In this document: positions 10,895-20,117 of the stretch, piece by piece
Numbering within the stretch: position 1 is the stretch's first letter
Layout of the letters: the number at the start of each line of letters is the position of its first letter
From: Methanobacteriota archaeon
Lineage (GTDB): Archaea; Undinarchaeota; Undinarchaeia; Undinarchaeales; Undinarchaeaceae
Length of the DNA stretch: 64,000 nt
Direction: 5' to 3'
Assembly: GCA_002687935.1 (NCBI GenBank)
Contig: NZBN01000007.1
Location: 69,030-133,029, forward strand
Made by a program: the position numbers and the translations under genes
The notes under the pieces: model-generated
What the model saw: the letters and a program-made list of their open reading frames with translations, nothing else
Told to the model about the DNA's origin: nothing
The model's database searches: none

Positions 10895-11776
10895 ATGGCA
10901 GAGAAAAAATCATCATATGAAAAGTATGTAGAAGTTGCCAGCAGGCTTTTTAGGGATTTTGTTGAAAGAAAAATAGAGAAATTCCGCTGGATACACCCCT
11001 TCCTTAGGCAGGCGAATATGGGTATAATGCTCCGTGAATATGTCTGCGTAAGTTTTCTGAATGCTCTGATAACTCCGGCTATTGCCCTTCCAATAACTTA
11101 TCTTTACATAATTCTTCTTGGAAAACCCTTTCTTCTTGCCCTTGTACTTTCTTTGGCAGTTACCGTAGTTCTGACAACTGGAGTTTTTTTCGGGTCTCTC
11201 TATTATCCTCAGATGCTTGCTGCAGATAGAAAGAAGAACATAGAGAATAACCTTCCCTTTGCGACTTTGTATATGAACACAATAGCGGGGACTGGAGCTC
11301 CCCCCTTTGCTATGTTCAAACTTCTTGCTGATTTTAAGGAATACGGAGAAGTTTCCAAGGAGGCGCAGAAAATAGTGGAAGATGTTGAGATAATGGGGCG
11401 TGATATAGATGATGCACTTCATAAGGCAGCGGAGCAGACTCCTTCCAATCAGTTCAAAGAAATGCTTCTTGGAATTTCAACTACAATAGTCGGAGGAGGT
11501 AATCTCAGAGTCCTTCTCTCAGGAAAGTCAAAACTTCTTATGAATGCATACAGAAGGAAGATAGAAAAATATACAAATGAACTCTCGATTTACATAGAAC
11601 TTTACATCACTCTCGTCATAGTCGGCTCAATATTCTCAACTGTAATGCTAACTATAATGGGTTCAATCTCCGGTTTCGAAAGCTTTAGATTCCTCCAACA
11701 GGCGCTTGTCTACATCTTCCTACCAGTTGCCGGAATAGTCATGATAGGTCTACTAAAAATCGCTTCCCCACTCTAA
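10895..11776 (+). CDS. type II secretion system F domain protein (TadB/FlaJ-half-like)
   Basis: 293 aa integral membrane protein adjacent to the ATPase; NNLPFATLYMNTIAGTGAPPFAMFKLLADF is typical of the T2SF fold. Confidence 0.85.
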   Translation: MAEKKSSYEKYVEVASRLFRDFVERKIEKFRWIHPFLRQANMGIMLREYVCVSFLNALITPAIALPITYLYIILLGKPFLLALVLSLAVTVVLTTGVFFGSLYYPQMLAADRKKNIENNLPFATLYMNTIAGTGAPPFAMFKLLADFKEYGEVSKEAQKIVEDVEIMGRDIDDALHKAAEQTPSNQFKEMLLGISTTIVGGGNLRVLLSGKSKLLMNAYRRKIEKYTNELSIYIELYITLVIVGSIFSTVMLTIMGSISGFESFRFLQQALVYIFLPVAGIVMIGLLKIASPL

Positions 11777-12606
11777 TGGATATAAAAAATCTTTCAGTAA
11801 AAACACAGCACATTGTGCTCGGAATCAGCGGAGCTTTGGCTTTAATTCTTATGATTATTCCCTTTGCAGTCGGTCGAAACGATTTATTGCCTCCCGCCTT
11901 CAGTGTTGCGATTCTCCTTATCTTTCTTCCTTACTCGTATTTCTCATATACTTCACGGAAGGAAATAGAGGAAATCGAGGACCAGCTTCCGGCATTTCTC
12001 AGAGATATAGCAGAGTCAAGAAAGTCAGGACTTACGCTTCCTCAGGCTGTTTCAAAAAGTTCAAAGACTGATTATGGGGTCCTTAGCAAATATGTCAGGA
12101 AAATGGCCGTCCAGTTGTCCTGGGGGGTTCCCTTCATAGAAGCTCTAAGAAGATTTTCAAGAAAGTCCCGAAGTCGTTTCGTACAAAGGGCTATTGCAAT
12201 CATCATAGAAACTCAAATGAGTGGAGGGGCGCTTTCTGAGACGCTTGACGCGGTCGCGAATGACGCCCGTATAATTAAGGAAGCCGAAGCCGAGAGAAAA
12301 ACAAAGCTTCAACAGCAGACAGTAATAATGTATGCAATATTCTTTCTCTTCCTGATGATAGTTATCTCACTTCAGAAGCTTCTCGTTCCTCTTGTATTTT
12401 CACGCGGATTTACAATTGCCTCAATTGACCCTGAAGCAGTTCTTTCCTTCTATCAGGGAATATTTTTCTCAATGGTCGTTATACAAGCTATATTTACTGG
12501 CTTGATAGCCGGTCAGATAGCTGAGGACTCTGTAAAACTTGGTCTTAAACACAGCGCAATATTCCTTGTAACGGGGGTTATGGCATCATGGATATTCCTC
12601 TTCTAA
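11776..12606 (+). CDS. type II secretion system F domain protein (TadC/FlaJ-half-like)
   Basis: 276 aa; EIEDQLPAFLRDIAESRKSGLTLPQAVSK is a characteristic T2SF motif. Confidence 0.88.
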   Translation: MDIKNLSVKTQHIVLGISGALALILMIIPFAVGRNDLLPPAFSVAILLIFLPYSYFSYTSRKEIEEIEDQLPAFLRDIAESRKSGLTLPQAVSKSSKTDYGVLSKYVRKMAVQLSWGVPFIEALRRFSRKSRSRFVQRAIAIIIETQMSGGALSETLDAVANDARIIKEAEAERKTKLQQQTVIMYAIFFLFLMIVISLQKLLVPLVFSRGFTIASIDPEAVLSFYQGIFFSMVVIQAIFTGLIAGQIAEDSVKLGLKHSAIFLVTGVMASWIFLF

Positions 12607-13115
12607 AGCAAGATAACGGACAGGGAAACCTAGGAGTTATTGTCGCGGTAGTCCTCCTAATAATAATGGTTATGTCGGCGACTATGTCAATTCTTGATAT
12701 GGCTCCTTCAGTGAAAGAATCCTCTGACCGCTTTGTTCTCCAGTCTAGAGCTCTCGATATAAGCAATCTTTTGCTGAATGACCCCGGACTTCCGGCTGAT
12801 TGGAATTCGGGCGATCTTCCGGACAGAATCGGACTTGCTGAATACAATAATTTTAGCAATTCAACTCTCAGGAACAAATTGGATTGGAAAAAAGTCCTCT
12901 ACATAAATGATACTATAGCTAATAATTACACAAAAGTGAGCCAGAACTTAAGCCTCGAGAATAGTACACGATTCTGGCTCAAAATGGAGGCTTCTGGACG
13001 TGTTTATCTTAATATGACCGAAGGCTACCCCTCAAGGCTTTCAGATGTTGTGGTTCTCACAAGAATTATGGTAATAAATCAGACAATAGTTAATGTGACT
13101 TTGATGGTATGGTAG
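12588..13115 (+). CDS. pseudopilin-like membrane protein
   Basis: DNGQGNLGVIVAVVLLIIMVMSATMSILDMA N-terminus; overlaps the end of the T2SF gene. Confidence 0.65.
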   Translation: MDIPLLKQDNGQGNLGVIVAVVLLIIMVMSATMSILDMAPSVKESSDRFVLQSRALDISNLLLNDPGLPADWNSGDLPDRIGLAEYNNFSNSTLRNKLDWKKVLYINDTIANNYTKVSQNLSLENSTRFWLKMEASGRVYLNMTEGYPSRLSDVVVLTRIMVINQTIVNVTLMVW

Positions 13116-13116
13116 T

Positions 13117-13602
13117 ATGATGAAAAACAGAAAAGCGTGGATAAAATTAGTAGGTCTAGTCTTAGCCTCAGTTTTGATATTTGTTTCTATAATGTATCTG
13201 CAGTCTCTTCAGCTTACAGAAAGCAGTCAGCCCGGGGACTGGGGAAATGTTGTTCTTAATACCTATGCAAAAGACTCTCTTAATTCCCTCTGGAGAAGTG
13301 ACTTGAATAATGATAGTTCAAAAGATCTTGCTAAGTTTGTTATAAATCAATTTTGGACCAGTGACGAAGATCCCTTTAATCTGGAAGATGAACTGACTAA
13401 AATGCTTCCAGACCATCTTGGTTTCACATTTTACTTATATGACAATGGAACAATATCACATAAGGGAGGCTCTCTTGTAGGTCTACAACCTTCCACAAAA
13501 GAAATAGTCTCTGTCGGTAGAACAATCTCAGGTGCAAATGTGAATAACACCTGTACTGTCGTTCCTTGCTCAGTATATCTTGCAGTGTGGTTTATACAAT
13601 GA
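13117..13602 (+). CDS. pseudopilin-like/secreted membrane-anchored protein
   Basis: 161 aa with N-terminal TM segment; ATGA overlap with next gene. Confidence 0.65.
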   Translation: MMKNRKAWIKLVGLVLASVLIFVSIMYLQSLQLTESSQPGDWGNVVLNTYAKDSLNSLWRSDLNNDSSKDLAKFVINQFWTSDEDPFNLEDELTKMLPDHLGFTFYLYDNGTISHKGGSLVGLQPSTKEIVSVGRTISGANVNNTCTVVPCSVYLAVWFIQ

Positions 13603-14579
13603 ACAAAAATAGAAAGGCTCTCATCGGAGTTGCTGCAATAGCTGGTGCAGTTATTGTTATTGTTGTCGCAACTGGTGTTTTTATTGAAGCTGAAGAAGCT
13701 GAGGAAATCACTACACAACAGGCTCAGTCAATTGTCGCCCAGAATCCAGGGGAGGTTTTTGAAGTTATTCGTGAGGTTATGGATGAATGTGTCAGCGAAG
13801 CGCTGTTTTTCGCAAATTTTGAGGATATTGGGGACATGATGGCATATGAGGATTTTCTTAATAATATCTGTTCTCATTCAGTACTGGAGTTAGAGTCCTT
13901 CATAACTTCAGAAGGTTTTTCGCAAAATATCACTTTTGTGGTGGACACAGCTCTTCAGGAAGTTATGACTATAAATGTTTCAGCTCAGTTGTCCTCAGCC
14001 GCAGGAACAGTAAGCAAGGATTTTGTATCTTCTGATGCTAGATATGTTTGTGTTCCTCAGACAGAGGCGGTTGATCCTGAATGTATAACTGACAGTGCAA
14101 ACCTTAAGGATTTTAACACATCTCCAACGGAACCAACAACTGACTGCGAGCTCCACTTCACAATTCTTGATGAGTCTCTTGACTATCTACAAATGCCAGT
14201 TATGATAGGTTTTGGGATGACCCTTCCTCCTATGGGCGGTGGTCCTGGTACTCCTTATACTGTTAGATTTATTACAGCTGAAGATCCTCTTGGAGAAGCT
14301 ATAGTAGAGGACTATAGGCTGAGTTTATGTAGATTGGATGCAAGTTTCTCAAGTACTGGAAAAATCTTAGACCTAACTCTAGATACAGCAACTTGTCTAA
14401 TGAGAGATCCCCCCGGTCCTGGTTGTGAGGATTGTGCCCAGTGCGAGTCTGTAAATTCTTCCTATTATAGGTTCTTATCTCTCAACTTGCAAATTGACCA
14501 TCCTGAAGATATCAGTGTAACGCACTGCCGTATAGAAAATCTTACTGATTGCTTACCTGTCTTTGGTGTTGGAAAATAA
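13599..14579 (+). CDS. membrane-anchored extracellular protein, last gene of pilus-like locus
   Basis: ATG 13599 overlaps the TGA of the upstream gene; MNKNRKALIGVAAIAGAVIVIVVATGVF signal/TM; cysteine-rich GPGCEDCAQCESVN. Confidence 0.7.
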   Translation: MNKNRKALIGVAAIAGAVIVIVVATGVFIEAEEAEEITTQQAQSIVAQNPGEVFEVIREVMDECVSEALFFANFEDIGDMMAYEDFLNNICSHSVLELESFITSEGFSQNITFVVDTALQEVMTINVSAQLSSAAGTVSKDFVSSDARYVCVPQTEAVDPECITDSANLKDFNTSPTEPTTDCELHFTILDESLDYLQMPVMIGFGMTLPPMGGGPGTPYTVRFITAEDPLGEAIVEDYRLSLCRLDASFSSTGKILDLTLDTATCLMRDPPGPGCEDCAQCESVNSSYYRFLSLNLQIDHPEDISVTHCRIENLTDCLPVFGVGK

Positions 14580-15696
14580 TATCAAAATATGGCATCTGCT
14601 CAAGCACGCGTTTTTTTGAGCAGTGCAGAGCTTCCCCAAGCTCGGCGGCTTCGGAATCTCGTTTTGCTCGCTGAAACTTTGTTCTTCCCATAATAGCAAT
14701 TATCTGCGGAAAGACACAATCTATACTTTTTCCATTCTTCTCTTTTTTCGCCCGGGCAGTTCCTATTGACATTAGCTCGGAGGCGTAGCTAAGCAGAGCC
14801 CACTGCTGCCCTCTTCTTATTCTTCTCAAAAAGATGTCTGCCCGTGAGACTTTGTCATAGGCCTCTGCAATCTCCGAAGCATCTCCGTACTCACGCGCTA
14901 TATTCTCTTCTATCCACAGCATTATTTCTTCAGGCGCCACATCGCAGGCAAACATAGACTTCCGTATAAAATCTGCATCCTTAGTTTTGAATATAGCTTT
15001 TAGAGCGTCAGAAATGGCAATTCTCTTGCCATGTTCTCCTAAATGCTCCAAATTTTCCTTTGTTATTTTCTGCCTTCCGGTCGAAACCGCCTGAAGCTCA
15101 TTTATTGCAATTCTCATATCTCCCTCTGAGCGCCACGCTATCTGCATAATTACGCTGTCGGCTGCTTCTATTCCTTCTGAAGAAAGTATATCCTTAAGCC
15201 TCTTCGCCACATCTGCCTCACTCAGCTTTGCCATTTTAACAACCTTGCACTTCTTCTTCAGCTCTTTTACTGCTCTCACATCAGGATTATTTGCAGTTAG
15301 AACAATCGGGAATGCGCTGTTTTGAACTATCTTCAGTATCGCAGGCACTCCTCCTCTATCAGAGTTTCCGTGGATTCCGTCTGCTTCGTCAACGAGTATT
15401 ATTTTTCCATCCCCTGTCAGACTCATCTGACGGGAAGCACCTCCTATAATTTCTTCTATATCTGCCTTCTTCCTTACATCTGAGGCGTTTGTCTCCAGAA
15501 GCTCATTTCCAGTTTCCTTTGCCAGGGCTGAAACAAGAACGTTTTTCCCGCAGCCACTCGGTCCAATAAGAAGAATTCCTGAACCTGGTTTGTAATTCTT
15601 AACAAAAGTTTTCAGAGTCTCTGCAGCCTTTCCCTGGCCAAGCACTTCCTCAATTTTCGTCGGGCTGTATTTCTCAGCCCACGGTTCATTTCCCAT
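14542..15696 (-). CDS. rfcL: replication factor C large subunit
   Basis: WAEKYSPTKIEEVLGQ, GPSGCGKNVLVSALA, DEADGIHGN, adjacent to rfcS; start at MGNEPW chosen over upstream alternative. Confidence 0.92.
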   Translation of the reverse strand: MGNEPWAEKYSPTKIEEVLGQGKAAETLKTFVKNYKPGSGILLIGPSGCGKNVLVSALAKETGNELLETNASDVRKKADIEEIIGGASRQMSLTGDGKIILVDEADGIHGNSDRGGVPAILKIVQNSAFPIVLTANNPDVRAVKELKKKCKVVKMAKLSEADVAKRLKDILSSEGIEAADSVIMQIAWRSEGDMRIAINELQAVSTGRQKITKENLEHLGEHGKRIAISDALKAIFKTKDADFIRKSMFACDVAPEEIMLWIEENIAREYGDASEIAEAYDKVSRADIFLRRIRRGQQWALLSYASELMSIGTARAKKEKNGKSIDCVFPQIIAIMGRTKFQRAKRDSEAAELGEALHCSKKRVLEQMPYFDIIFQHQRQVSNQ

Positions 15697-16657
15697 CTTT
15701 TCCGGTCTTGTAAAGCTGAGCCAGGAAGGCATTTATCTGTATAATATCGTTCGAGCCTTCGGTTATTCTGAAGTCATATTCTCCTAGCCTGTCCAGGAGT
15801 CCTGCCAATGCGTTTTCCGGAATTTCTTCCATTCTCAGAAGAGCTCGGTGCATCTGCCTTATCACATCTTCTCCAGAAACACCTTTGTCAATCATCATAG
15901 TGGTAATTTTTTTCCGTGCTTCTCTGAATCCGCCATTCATGGCGAGCTTGAGACAGTCTTCAACTTCTCCGGGTTTGCTTCTTGCCGAAACAAGATAAAC
16001 TGATTCCTCGCTTATACTCTCCCCACTAGATGCGACAGCCTGCATAAGGTTTATCGCTGTTCTAAGGTCTCCGGTTGCGATTTCAAGAAGAGCTTCTATT
16101 CCACTGGCGTCTACAGAAAGTTTCTCCTCCGCTGCTATAAATTTCAGTCTTTTTTCAACTTCTCCCTTCTCAACTGGTCCGAATCTGAAAATTGCGCATC
16201 GTGACTGTATCGGGTCTATAATTTTTGAACTGTAATTACAGGAAAGTATGAAGCGGCAGGTATGTGTATAATTTTCCATAGTGCGTCTTAGTGCCTGCTG
16301 TGCCTCTTTCGTCAGAGCGTCACTTTCATCCAGATAAATTATTTTGTAAGGAACATCTCCGAGTGCTTTTGTTCTTGCGAAGTCCTTTACTTTATTTCTT
16401 ACTACGTCAATTCCTCTTTCATCAGAGGCATTTAACTCAAGAAAATTACCTTGCCAGTTGTCTCCAAAAGTTTCTTTCGCAAGAGCGAGTGCGCAGGTAG
16501 TTTTCCCCGTTCCTGCAGGTCCTGAAAAGAGCAGATGCTGAAGCGTTTTAGATTCTGCGAAGGCGCTTAGTCTTTCCACTATGTGTTTTTGTCCCACGAC
16601 TTCCGATAGTACAGTGGGTCTGTACTTCTCTGTCCAAATATCTGTGCTAAATTCCAT
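15686..16657 (-). CDS. rfcS: replication factor C small subunit
   Basis: WTEKYRPTVLSEVVGQ, GPAGTGKTT, LDESDALTKEAQQALRRTME, SCNYSSKIIDPIQSRC. Confidence 0.97.
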   Translation of the reverse strand: MEFSTDIWTEKYRPTVLSEVVGQKHIVERLSAFAESKTLQHLLFSGPAGTGKTTCALALAKETFGDNWQGNFLELNASDERGIDVVRNKVKDFARTKALGDVPYKIIYLDESDALTKEAQQALRRTMENYTHTCRFILSCNYSSKIIDPIQSRCAIFRFGPVEKGEVEKRLKFIAAEEKLSVDASGIEALLEIATGDLRTAINLMQAVASSGESISEESVYLVSARSKPGEVEDCLKLAMNGGFREARKKITTMMIDKGVSGEDVIRQMHRALLRMEEIPENALAGLLDRLGEYDFRITEGSNDIIQINAFLAQLYKTGKDGK

Positions 16658-16740
16658 CTCCCAAAACTGTTTTTGTCTGCGTGTTATATAAAACTTCGTT
16701 GCCTGTTAATTTTTTATAGAAGTGTCTCTAATGATAGTGT

Positions 16741-17409
16741 ATGAATTATCCTCTTCACATGGGAATAATCCCTGATGGCTGTCGCCGATGGGCTTCTGAA
16801 AAAGGCTCACTTCCTTGGGATGGCCATCTTAAAGGAATTGGGGTTATGGAAACAGTTTCCAAATGGATTCTTTCTGAAACTCCTGTGAAACATCTCACTG
16901 CATACGGACTTTCTGCGTCAAATTTGAAGCGTCCTGCTTCTCAGCTGAAGGCTCTTGAAAAATTGTATTCAAAATATTTCATTAAACTTTCAAAAGACAA
17001 GGATATTCACGAAAACCAGGTAAGGGTTGGAATTATAGGTTCCCGTAACCTTTTACCGGAAAAAATCCTTGATGCTGCTGATGTTGCTGTGGAGGCAACA
17101 GCTAATTATGACAGCAAATTTTTCAGAGTTGCTCTTGCCTATTCTGGTCGCCAGGAAATAGTAGATGCTGTCAAGAAATCCGGAGAAAAATTGTCAGTGG
17201 AAAGTATATCCCAAAATCTTTATTCAGATTATCCTGATGTCGACTTGATATTCAGGACTTCCGAGCGCCGCCTGAGCAATTTCATGCTCTGGGCTTCAAG
17301 TTATTCTGAGCTCTATTTTTTAGACAAGTATTGGCCTGATGTAAGCGTTGACGATATTCGCGTGGCACTTGAAGACTATGATTCCCGTCAACGAAGGCAC
17401 GGAGAATAG
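16741..17409 (+). CDS. uppS: cis-prenyltransferase (undecaprenyl diphosphate synthase family)
   Basis: HMGIIPDGCRRWA, LTAYGLSASNLKRP, DLIFRTSERRLSNFMLWASSYSELYF. Confidence 0.93.
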   Translation: MNYPLHMGIIPDGCRRWASEKGSLPWDGHLKGIGVMETVSKWILSETPVKHLTAYGLSASNLKRPASQLKALEKLYSKYFIKLSKDKDIHENQVRVGIIGSRNLLPEKILDAADVAVEATANYDSKFFRVALAYSGRQEIVDAVKKSGEKLSVESISQNLYSDYPDVDLIFRTSERRLSNFMLWASSYSELYFLDKYWPDVSVDDIRVALEDYDSRQRRHGE

Positions 17410-18471
17410 CTATCTCAGAAGACCTCTGATAAAAGGAACCTGAGTTATTAGTCTGGGATTTTTTAAGAAACCTTTCAGAAGAAGAGTCGGCTTGTCCATA
17501 TCTCCATATTCCTGCATAAGTTTTACCATACTCTCGTTTCCAAGCGTGTCCCAGAATTTGTCCATCTCTTCGTCTGTCATGCTTGAGAGAATGTTATTAA
17601 TCGCCACAGCCTTTTTCAAATCAGGATAAATCTCATTCCTAAATCGTTTTTCATATATGTTTAAGTCCTTTTTTTCTATTGCATCTGCCAATATTTCTGC
17701 GGATTTCATACCCATATAAATTCCCCCACCTGTTGTTGCCTTTACCTGACCTGCCGCGTCTCCAACCAAGGCAACATTTCCCTTCAATATAGGTTTTCTG
17801 ACACGCATTGGTATAAATCCTGCCAAACATTTTCGCTGTTCGACTTTTCCAAACCTCTCTTCTATAAATCTGTCAAGGTACTCCTTCGGTTTCTCTCTTG
17901 TTCCTAGGCCTACACGGAGATTTTTGTCCGTCGGTATTATCCAGGCAAAGAAACCTGGAGCCACCTTCTGTCCAAGATGGAGCTCTACAAAGTCCTTGTC
18001 ATATCCGTCGTTGTCTATTTCAACTTGAACTCCAACGACATGTTTTTCTAGTGGCGGAAACCCTGCCAGCCTCGCAACTGTTGAGTGGGCTCCGTCTGCA
18101 CCAACTATATATTCAGAATTAAAGTCTAAAGAGTTGACGTGCACTCCTTCCTTGACATCAAGACCCTTCGCTAGATGTCTGTCATATTCTCCTCTGTCAA
18201 CAATATCTGCTTGTTTCTCTTCTCTTGAAACTTCAACAACTTTTTTGCTTGGAGAATAAAGCTTAGCTCCTTTTACTTGATTGAGTATTACTTTTTTTGG
18301 CATATCAAGAAGTTCTGCAAAATTGTTACTAAAAACTCCGGAACACTGAACTGGTCTTCCTATGTCTGGACTACTTTCATACACTGTCGAATCTATTCCC
18401 TTATCTTTAAGCTTTCTCGAAAGATGTAGTCCGGCTGGTCCTCCACCGACTATTGTAACTTGAGAATCCAT
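17410..18471 (-). CDS. geranylgeranyl reductase family FAD-dependent oxidoreductase
   Basis: GGGPAGLHLSRKL Rossmann motif, VGADGAHSTVARL, LVGDAAGQVKATTGGGIYMGM. Confidence 0.92.
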   Translation of the reverse strand: MDSQVTIVGGGPAGLHLSRKLKDKGIDSTVYESSPDIGRPVQCSGVFSNNFAELLDMPKKVILNQVKGAKLYSPSKKVVEVSREEKQADIVDRGEYDRHLAKGLDVKEGVHVNSLDFNSEYIVGADGAHSTVARLAGFPPLEKHVVGVQVEIDNDGYDKDFVELHLGQKVAPGFFAWIIPTDKNLRVGLGTREKPKEYLDRFIEERFGKVEQRKCLAGFIPMRVRKPILKGNVALVGDAAGQVKATTGGGIYMGMKSAEILADAIEKKDLNIYEKRFRNEIYPDLKKAVAINNILSSMTDEEMDKFWDTLGNESMVKLMQEYGDMDKPTLLLKGFLKNPRLITQVPFIRGLLR

Positions 18472-18504
18472 AAGTTTAAATTGCTCCTTCGGATATAATA
18501 ATTT

Positions 18505-18753
18505 ATGGTCGAACAGGAATATCTTGAGGAATTAAAACGTGCAGTTCTTGAAATAGAGGAACACGCAAATATGTTTTCCCTTGAGGACCTTATAAGTTAC
18601 GCAAAAGGACATGGAATTCCTGAAAAAGAAGTAGATGGCTTGATTCATGAGCTTATTGCGGAAGAATACATTCACAAAATAAAGGGAACAGAACTTTATT
18701 CAAGAACTATTCACAAGGATTACAGTCAGGCGGCAGAGAAGCAGCCTCTTTAG
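18505..18753 (+). CDS. small hypothetical protein, possible winged-helix fold
   Basis: 82 aa ORF with TATA-like upstream; helical pattern ending GTELYSRT. Confidence 0.6.
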   Translation: MVEQEYLEELKRAVLEIEEHANMFSLEDLISYAKGHGIPEKEVDGLIHELIAEEYIHKIKGTELYSRTIHKDYSQAAEKQPL

Positions 18754-19544
18754 GCAGTGGCGCCTTCCATTGCGTTTTTACATTCATCAGAGCGCTCGTC
18801 CGGAATTTTTGCTATGACTTCTGCAAGGAGTTTTTTGATTTTTCCGACATTCTGTTCCATAACTGAGATTACTTCTTCATGACTTACAATATGACCTTCC
18901 TTCCAACAATCGTAATCAGTTACCATTGAAACAGGTGCATAGCAAATCGATGCCTCTTTTGCCAGAATAGATTCTGGGACAAGTGTCATTCCTATTATGT
19001 CAGCGTTCCAGCTTCTGAAAAGTTCTGATTCTGCGCGTGTAGAAAATCTTGGTCCTTGTATACAAACATAAGTAGCTTTTTCGTGGTGCTTAATTCCGAG
19101 CTCCCTTGCTCCACTTATCAGGATTTCTCTAAGGGGTTGGCACATAGGGTCAGCCATTGATACGTGGGCAACTTTTCCTTCATCGAAAAAAGTGGACTCT
19201 CGTCCTGAAGTCCTGTCTATAAACTGGTCTGTAAAAGCAAGGTCTCCAGGTTTATATTCTTCCTTTAAAGAGCCGACTGCCTGAGCCGCTATTATTCTTT
19301 GTACTCCAAGCTGTCTGAACCCGTCTATATTTGCACGATAGTTCACCTGATGGGGTGCAAGTGCGTGATCCTTTCCGTGTCTTGGAAGAAATGCAATCTG
19401 CTTCCCAAGGTATTCTCCAACAAGATAGCTATCAGCCGGACTTCCATACTTACCTTCTAAAGTAATTTCTTCTGAGTTTTTCAGAAACTCAGCGTCGTAG
19501 ACTCCTGAGCCACCTATAACTCCAATATCAACTTGCCTTTCCAT
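18750..19544 (-). CDS. mtnP: S-methyl-5'-thioadenosine phosphorylase
   Basis: IGVIGGSGVYDA, LPRHGKDHALAPHQVNYRANI, QGPRFSTRAESE. Confidence 0.94.
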   Translation of the reverse strand: MERQVDIGVIGGSGVYDAEFLKNSEEITLEGKYGSPADSYLVGEYLGKQIAFLPRHGKDHALAPHQVNYRANIDGFRQLGVQRIIAAQAVGSLKEEYKPGDLAFTDQFIDRTSGRESTFFDEGKVAHVSMADPMCQPLREILISGARELGIKHHEKATYVCIQGPRFSTRAESELFRSWNADIIGMTLVPESILAKEASICYAPVSMVTDYDCWKEGHIVSHEEVISVMEQNVGKIKKLLAEVIAKIPDERSDECKNAMEGATA

Positions 19545-19595
19545 TGTTTTTCTATGCCTAATAAAAGTTATAAGCTTATCTTACAATTTTCCTAT

Positions 19596-20117
19596 ATGGA
19601 TTTAAAGGACAAAATACGGAACATACAGGATTTCCCAAAAAAAGGAATAGTTTTCCGTGATATAACGACTTTAATACAGGATCCAGAGGTCTTCCAATAT
19701 ATTGTCGACAATTTCAAGAATGAATTTTCAAATTCCGAAATCGATGTAATTGTCGGAGTAGAATCTCGTGGTTTTATTTTCGGAGCAGCTCTTGCATATG
19801 CAATGGGCATTCCCTTTACAATGGTCAGAAAACCCGGAAAACTTCCAAGTAGTATTGTTTATGAGGAATACGAACTCGAGTACGGGACCGACAGGCTGGA
19901 AGTCCATGACGATGCGGTCAAGGAAGGGGACAAAGTCTTAATTGTAGATGACCTGTTAGCGACCGGAGGAACTTCTCGAGCAACTGCCAACTTAATAGAA
20001 AAAATAGGTGGGGAACTTGTAGCCTTCGCTTTTGTCATTGAGCTGTCATTTCTTAATGGACGAGAAAAGCTTAAAGACTACAAAATATACTCGCTTGTTG
20101 ATTACAAATCAGACTAA
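19596..20117 (+). CDS. apt: adenine phosphoribosyltransferase
   Basis: FPKKGIVFRDITTL, GVESRGFIFGAALA, PRPP loop VLIVDDLLATGGTSRA. Confidence 0.95.
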   Translation: MDLKDKIRNIQDFPKKGIVFRDITTLIQDPEVFQYIVDNFKNEFSNSEIDVIVGVESRGFIFGAALAYAMGIPFTMVRKPGKLPSSIVYEEYELEYGTDRLEVHDDAVKEGDKVLIVDDLLATGGTSRATANLIEKIGGELVAFAFVIELSFLNGREKLKDYKIYSLVDYKSD

